A stretch of DNA of 46,193 nt. It comes from Firmicutes bacterium UBA6806 (GTDB lineage: Bacteria > Bacillota > Clostridia > Peptostreptococcales > Acidaminobacteraceae). The stretch lies in the NCBI GenBank assembly GCA_002452745.1, contig DKFC01000038.1, positions 1 to 46,193 on the forward strand, written 5' to 3'. A program made the translations under genes and the position numbers. The notes beneath the pieces were generated by a model. That model searched no databases and was not told the DNA's origin. It saw nothing but the letters and a program-made list of their open reading frames with translations. Below are positions 41,990 to 46,193 of the stretch, one piece after another. The first letter of the stretch is position 1; each line of letters starts with the position of its first letter.

Positions 41990-42922
41990 TTACCCCATCA
42001 CCAGCAAGGTATGAATATCATCAATTTTTATGGTCATTTCAAGGCAATATCCTATTTTCGAAAACAGGTTTTCCAGCTCTTTTGCAGTTCTTTGTTTTCC
42101 GCCCCTGCACTCAACTGAAACTCTCATCCCATGCATAATCACTTCAATGGGTTCGAATTCACTTGTCAAAACGTCTTCAATAATTAGAAATTTCGTCTTT
42201 TGATCCGCATAGTCCATGCAGTTTTTGAGAATCTTTAAACACTTTGAATCGTCAAAATCGTGGAGTAGGTTCATCATAATAACGCAGTCAAATCGCTGTT
42301 TTGGAAGTTTAAGTCTAAAAATATCCGATCTAACAAATTGAATCTCTGTCTGATTTTCGATTTTTAAAGATTCTCCAACTTCGCATGGAATTTCTGTATC
42401 CACAACCGTGTACCGACAATTGGTGCTCTCCCTCAGCAATGCCGTTGCCAACCCGCCACTGTTTCCGCCAAGTTCTAACACGGACTTCCCCGATAGATTT
42501 AGGCAACTTGAAATGCGTTTTCCAATTCCATAGGTCACTTCAAAATCACATCTGGAATAAAGTTCATACTCTTCTTCAGTGATATTATCAAAGAAAAAAT
42601 ACTCAGAATCAATGGCCTTTTCATACAGCGCCTCATACTGAGTTTTGTCACTTTTATCAATTACCGATCGAAAGATATTCTGTTGTCTTTCTATGTTTTC
42701 TTCAGTCAATTTATAGTGTGGTGCTTCATAAGCCAAGAGTTGATTTACCACCAGTATTCTCAGTATCGCCTGCCAAACGTGCCCTTCTATTCTCATTCCA
42801 AGTTTGACGTCCCCATCAATTCTCTGTGGTTTCTCAATATCAATTTCCACTGGATACCCTGTACATACTCTTCTAAAAAAATACAGTGCTTCATATAGTT
42901 CCATGTAATTTTCATAATCCAT
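41990..42922 (-). CDS. SAM-dependent O-methyltransferase (methyltransferase family 2 type)
   Basis: 310 residues. An N-terminal helical, winged-helix-like dimerisation part precedes the class I fold: motif I SVLELGGNSGGLATAL, acidic VVDTEIP, and MNLLHDFDDSKC, where small-molecule O-methyltransferases have the catalytic His-Asp region. IIEDV follows. A secondary-metabolite or quinone-like acceptor is typical for the family; the substrate is unknown. The ATG at 42922 has a weak RBS. A promoter lies about 135 bases upstream (43058-43086). Confidence 0.82.
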   Translation of the reverse strand: MDYENYMELYEALYFFRRVCTGYPVEIDIEKPQRIDGDVKLGMRIEGHVWQAILRILVVNQLLAYEAPHYKLTEENIERQQNIFRSVIDKSDKTQYEALYEKAIDSEYFFFDNITEEEYELYSRCDFEVTYGIGKRISSCLNLSGKSVLELGGNSGGLATALLRESTNCRYTVVDTEIPCEVGESLKIENQTEIQFVRSDIFRLKLPKQRFDCVIMMNLLHDFDDSKCLKILKNCMDYADQKTKFLIIEDVLTSEFEPIEVIMHGMRVSVECRGGKQRTAKELENLFSKIGYCLEMTIKIDDIHTLLVMG

Positions 42923-43266
42923 TATATGCTTGACGCCTCAACTTTTTTTATTTTAATTTCAGTCTAACAGCTCCGTCCATGTCCAAGTCAAAATGTCTTT
43001 TTCATACAGAAAAAGCAATCTTTTTTCAGTTCAAGAGGGTCTTTCTATCCCAGTTCCATTATGAATTCAGCCATGAACGAAGTCAATCATATGGGCTAGC
43101 GCCTCATCTTAACACTTACAAAACTATACTTTAAAAAATAGACTAATCTAACTATAGATATGCTCCTCCAAAGACAGACAGTTAAAATACTAAACTGCTT
43201 ACTTGGAAATAGCATATCAATCTTAGCTCTAGGCTATTTTGTCGCCATATAACAGTAAGGATTGAC
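42923..43266. other. Intergenic region with methyltransferase promoter, otherwise empty
   Basis: Besides the promoter at 43058-43086 I see only a small hairpin (CTTTTTC/GAAAAAG, around 43000) that would lie in the methyltransferase leader. No protein-like frame is found on either strand. Confidence 0.4.
43058..43086 (-). promoter_or_regulatory. Sigma-A promoter of the methyltransferase gene
   Basis: On the minus strand TTGACT (43086-43081), a 17-base spacer, CATAAT (43063-43058). Confidence 0.65.
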
Positions 43267-43626
43267 CTATATCTTCTCCAGATGCTTTACCGTTTTTTCG
43301 TTTTCAACGTTTCCCGTGTTGAGGGTAGATTTTGCCTCAACAAGCATTACGTGGACTTCCTCCTCTGCAAATGGCATGTGCTCAACCCCTTTTGGAACAA
43401 TCATGCATTCATGCTCTCTTAGAACTACATCTCCATCTCTAAACCGTATGGTCAGTGTTCCCTGAATCACATAGAACATCTCATCCTCATGTTCGTGAAC
43501 ATGCCATACAAATTCATCCTTAAACTTCGCCAATTTTATATAAGAATCGTTTACTTCTCCTATGATTTTAGGTTCCCAGTAGTGATTAATTTGCTCAAAT
43601 TTTTCCGACACACTAATTTTATTCAT
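43267..43626 (-). CDS. Small cupin-domain protein
   Basis: 119 residues, one cupin_2 barrel. Metal ligands in WHVHEHEDEMFYVIQG (His-His-Glu) and the second motif near IVPKGVEHMP. Function (enzyme, sensor or binding protein) cannot be told. The ATG at 43626 has TTAGGAGGTTTT. It lies downstream of an EamA gene stub and close to the divergent XRE-cupin regulator at 44001, which may control it. Confidence 0.88.
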   Translation of the reverse strand: MNKISVSEKFEQINHYWEPKIIGEVNDSYIKLAKFKDEFVWHVHEHEDEMFYVIQGTLTIRFRDGDVVLREHECMIVPKGVEHMPFAEEEVHVMLVEAKSTLNTGNVENEKTVKHLEKI

Positions 43627-43710
43627 AAAACCTCCTAAATTTCGTCTGAATCTGCCTTTTATAGAGATAGACAACAAGTCCACCAGCATCGCTTTTCAAG
43701 TCGTACCACC

Positions 43711-43857
43711 CTATAATAATATCATTGTTGAGAACAGCAATCTATAAAAGGCAATGGCTGCTGGGGAGCAGTTTATCATCTTGACAAAAATAGATGACGT
43801 CGATAGAAAACACACACCTATCATCAATCCTATGCTGCTTCCTTTTGACCCTTTCAT
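43711..43857 (-). pseudogene. EamA transporter stub (N-terminal 48 residues)
   Basis: A minus-strand frame with a good RBS (GAGAGGAATGAG) and ATG at 43857 encodes MIGVCFLSTSSIFVKMINCS and AAIAFYRLLFSTMILL, the first one and a half helices of EamA/DMT transporters. It stops at a TAG at 43711. No EamA-like sequence follows before the cupin gene, so the rest has been lost by deletion. Confidence 0.7.
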
Positions 43858-43869
43858 CTCATTCCTCTC

Positions 43870-43897
43870 TTGTTAATTTTAATAGACATGATACAAT
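43870..43897 (+). promoter_or_regulatory. Possible promoter of the second XRE-cupin gene
   Basis: TTGTTA (43870-43875), a 16-base spacer, TACAAT (43892-43897). Confidence 0.45.
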
Positions 43898-44000
43898 ATA
43901 TCGTACAACAATATTAACGAATTTATTGAGTCTTTTCAAGGTTATGCACAGGGTTTATATAAAATCATCTTTTTGCACATTATGATAAACAGGAGGAAAT

Positions 44001-44567
44001 ATGAACACTTATCAATTAGGCCAAACGATTATGAACTATCGCAAGGCAGCTCAAATGACAATTCGTGATTTTTCTGAGTACTCTGGCATCAGCACCTCAC
44101 TTATCAGTCAAATTGAGCGGAATCAAGCCAATCCCACACTGAGTGTTCTTGAATTAATCAGCAAGGCTTTAAATGTTCCACTTTATACCTTATTTATAAA
44201 TGATATAGATACCGATACTCTAATTTCACGAAAGAAAGACCGAAAAAAAATATATCGCAAAGACGCCAATCATATTGTCTATGATGTCTTGACGCCAGAT
44301 TTTATGAAAGCACATATTCAAGTATTGATGATGGATATAAACGGAAATTCCAATACCACGGAGTCACATTATGTACATGTTGAGAAGGAAGAGCTGGCAG
44401 TGGTCATGAATGGCAATATAGATGTTCAGCTCAGTGGCAAAATCTATTCTCTAAGCGAGGGCGATGTGGTTAGGATTCCATCAAATGTAAAACATAAATT
44501 TATAAACAAATGCAAGGAGACAGCCCGTGTTTTATTTATTCTGACGCCATCTTTAATTGGGCAGTAA
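44001..44567 (+). CDS. XRE-family regulator with cupin domain
   Basis: 188 residues. N-terminal helix-turn-helix (MTIRDFSEYSGISTSLISQIER), then a cupin_2 barrel (EELAVVMNGNIDVQLSGK; GDVVRIPSNVKHKF). Same architecture and linker pattern (LYTLFINDIDTDTLISRKK) as the regulator at 14926-15468, so they are paralogues. Members often control amino acid or polyamine metabolism with the cupin as ligand sensor. The ATG has AGGAGGAAAT. Flanked by the cupin gene and the RidA-fusion gene, both on the opposite strand, which are candidate targets. Confidence 0.92.
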   Translation: MNTYQLGQTIMNYRKAAQMTIRDFSEYSGISTSLISQIERNQANPTLSVLELISKALNVPLYTLFINDIDTDTLISRKKDRKKIYRKDANHIVYDVLTPDFMKAHIQVLMMDINGNSNTTESHYVHVEKEELAVVMNGNIDVQLSGKIYSLSEGDVVRIPSNVKHKFINKCKETARVLFILTPSLIGQ

Positions 44568-44870
44568 TCTCGCTGATAAAATGCGTTAGTGCGTTTTCAT
44601 ATTATGATTGTACCCGTTTTATGTTCATTTTTTATGACTATAGTTGACAATATTACCACTGTTACTCACCAGTTTTTTACGCCATTTATCCAGTTCCTCA
44701 GGCATCGAACATCAAATGACACAGTGTGTATGCGTTGGAATTTCATTCGATTTTACATTGTATAAGTAAAACTCTAGTATAGAAAATGCTTGCAATCAAA
44801 AGGAGCAGATAAATTCTGCTCCTTACAGCCTTTTATATTTAATTACGTTTTATATGCCTTCAACGCCAGC
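44568..44870. other. Intergenic region between convergent genes, no gene seen
   Basis: Apart from the hairpin at 44800-44824 I see nothing that supports a gene. A 23-codon minus-strand ORF starting at about 44707 (MPEELDKWRKK...) has no RBS. Confidence 0.4.
44800..44824 (-). terminator. Terminator of the RidA-fusion gene
   Basis: Stem AAGGAGCAG/CTGCTCCTT with a 7-base loop; on the minus strand followed by TTTGATTG, so of moderate strength. Confidence 0.65.
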
Positions 44871-46142
44871 TTACTTTCTTGGCGCTGTTCCTTCCGCATT
44901 TGAAACAACTGCGTCTATCTGGATCAAAGCATTTTTTGGTAGTGCCGATACGCCAACAATCCTTCTAGCGGGAACGTCTTTCGTAAAGAAAGTTGCGTAT
45001 ACTGAATTAACAGCTTCTATATCCTCGATGTTTTTAAGAAATATATTGACTTTAACCACATCTTCCATTGTGTGATTGATGCTTTCCACAATTGCCTTGA
45101 TGTTCTTCAGACACTGAGTTGCTTGCACTTTTACATCACCTGCTACAATTTCACCCGTTTCAGGGACAATGGGCAATTGCGCTGAGAGATGGTTATAATG
45201 TGAGAATGCAACCGTTTGAGTAGACAATTTACAGATTGGAGCATTTTCAGTATTATGTGCATATATCACAATGCCATGTCTGTCCTCAACCAATTGTGGA
45301 GGTGTTCCATCGCCATGCGATACAATTGCTTCAACTTGTACCAAAGCCCCCATTGGAAGTGCAGAAACTTCAATTTCTGTTCTGGCTGGAACATAGGCCA
45401 CCGCTCTGGCAATTGCAGAATCTGGGAAAAAAGTTGAATAGACTTCATTTATAGCTTCCATATCAGAAAGATTTTTAACAAAAATATTGATCTTTACGAT
45501 GTCATCCATTGGCACATCAATACTCTCCAAAATTGCTTTGATATTCTTCAGGCACTGTTTAGTCTGCTCTCGCACGCCACCTTCGACCAATCTGCCTGTT
45601 TTCGGATTAATTGGCAATTGCGCTGAAAGATTATTATAATGCGAAAAAGACACGGTTTGGGTAGAGAGCGCACATTGTGGAGCATCAGCTGTGTTATTTG
45701 TAAGTTTAATGAGGTCTCCTGCCTGTGGCGCATTTGGAATGGTTCCTTCACCATTTGTAAGGAGTACTTCAACTTGAATCATTGCCTCCATTGGTAGAGC
45801 TGAAACTTCAACAACTGTCCGCGTCGGCATATAGGTTGGAAAATAGGTTTTGTACACTGTATCCACTACATCCATATGCTTCAAATTGGTAACGAAAATT
45901 GTAAGCCTAACCACATCATTCATTACATGATTAATACTTTCAACAATTGCTTTAATATTATTGAAGCAACGTTCAGCCTGTACCTCAATTCCGCCAGCAA
46001 CTAACTTTCCACTATTCGGATCAATTGGCAATTGTGCTGATAAATTGTTATAGTGTGAAAATGCCACCGTTTGAGATTGTTGTCCCATATCCTTTGGCGC
46101 ATTATCTGTATTCCTTGCCAAGACTGCATTAAAACCGCTCAT
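44871..46142 (-). CDS. Three tandem RidA/YjgF domains in one protein
   Basis: 423 residues: three homologous Rid domains (about 1-140, 141-285, 286-423), each with the repeated opening QTVAFSHYNNLSAQLPI or close variant, CLKNIKAI, and P-x-R...VSALP. The active-site Arg of RidA is kept in all three (R108, R254, R393). Counting from it without gaps, the position of E. coli RidA Glu120 is Gln in all three. RidA hydrolyses reactive enamines/imines from amino acid metabolism as a trimer; here one chain could form the whole trimer. The ATG at 46142 (AAGGGGG 9 bases ahead) is chosen over ATG 46148 and a GTG at 46181. No signal peptide. Confidence 0.9.
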   Translation of the reverse strand: MSGFNAVLARNTDNAPKDMGQQSQTVAFSHYNNLSAQLPIDPNSGKLVAGGIEVQAERCFNNIKAIVESINHVMNDVVRLTIFVTNLKHMDVVDTVYKTYFPTYMPTRTVVEVSALPMEAMIQVEVLLTNGEGTIPNAPQAGDLIKLTNNTADAPQCALSTQTVSFSHYNNLSAQLPINPKTGRLVEGGVREQTKQCLKNIKAILESIDVPMDDIVKINIFVKNLSDMEAINEVYSTFFPDSAIARAVAYVPARTEIEVSALPMGALVQVEAIVSHGDGTPPQLVEDRHGIVIYAHNTENAPICKLSTQTVAFSHYNHLSAQLPIVPETGEIVAGDVKVQATQCLKNIKAIVESINHTMEDVVKVNIFLKNIEDIEAVNSVYATFFTKDVPARRIVGVSALPKNALIQIDAVVSNAEGTAPRK

Positions 46143-46193
46143 AATCATTATCCCCCTTGTTTTACTGATACTTAAATTCACCTATGGGCATCA

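Noticed and set aside
44600..44760. Short minus-strand frames between the second XRE gene and the RidA fusion
   Set aside because: Too short, no RBS, no recognisable sequence.
1..46193. tRNA, rRNA, CRISPR array, transposase, phage or toxin-antitoxin genes
   Set aside because: I looked for cloverleaf ends, spaced repeats and typical protein motifs on both strands and found none that I could support.

Overview
The window looks like a low-GC Gram-positive anaerobe of the Clostridia. The signs are strong AGGAGG-type ribosome binding sites, sigma-A promoters of the TTGACA-N17-TATAAT kind, FMN and fluoride riboswitches of Firmicute style, and a clostridial 4-hydroxybutyrate (4HB) fermentation locus. 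I cannot name the genus. I see no rRNA, tRNA, CRISPR array, transposase or phage gene.

Region by region. (1) 1-4525, minus strand: 4HB catabolism. A sigma-54 activator is followed by a textbook -24/-12 promoter with GTTGC-N6-GCAAC repeats upstream, then abfD (4-hydroxybutyryl-CoA dehydratase), a NifU-like Fe-S protein and a 4HB CoA-transferase cut by the window edge. The transferase is read in frame with an N-terminal Cys-rich CGGCNP domain. (2) 4673-6053: a fluoride riboswitch with an overlapping terminator controls a cation/proton antiporter. (3) 6076-9489: oleate hydratase with a candidate operator, divergent from a flavin NADH oxidase. (4) 9608-15468: HAD phosphatase, serpin lipoprotein, a UPF0316 membrane protein behind a structured leader and without a normal start codon, a DUF1292 protein, a stand-alone FakA C-terminal domain, a diguanylate cyclase and an XRE-cupin regulator. 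(5) 15611-19925: a peptide or cell-wall-peptide module (dipeptide epimerase, DUF819 permease, CocE/NonD hydrolase).

(6) 20234-24432: a GNAT enzyme, then an Nramp-like transporter lacking the metal-binding Asp, in an operon with a DHDPS-family aldolase. A divergent LacI regulator and two LacI-type operators lie at its head. (7) 24434-25845: a small segment bounded by identical 16-bp direct repeats, with a lipoprotein, a small membrane protein and a gene remnant. (8) 25854-29610: FMN riboswitch and ribD-ribE-ribBA-ribH. (9) 29607-33328: MerR regulator with a 19-bp-spacer promoter, DUF554 protein, GNAT remnant, lipoprotein, EamA transporter. (10) 33413-36604: a compact chemotaxis-like phosphorelay: a CheX-like phosphatase with MshEN-type repeats, a CheY-like regulator and a CheA-like kinase with an Hpt domain and no CheW domain. 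(11) 36771-41873: an asparaginase, CapA-like and M20 peptidase operon divergent from an unusual regulator. (12) 41939-46142: O-methyltransferase, cupin protein, EamA stub, a second XRE-cupin regulator and a triple RidA fusion.

The observations I rate highest are the CoA-transferase fusion, the CheX/CheY/CheA cassette with c-di-GMP-binding-like repeats, the leader and missing start codon of the UPF0316 gene, the Nramp-like/aldolase operon, the repeat-bounded segment and the triple RidA protein.
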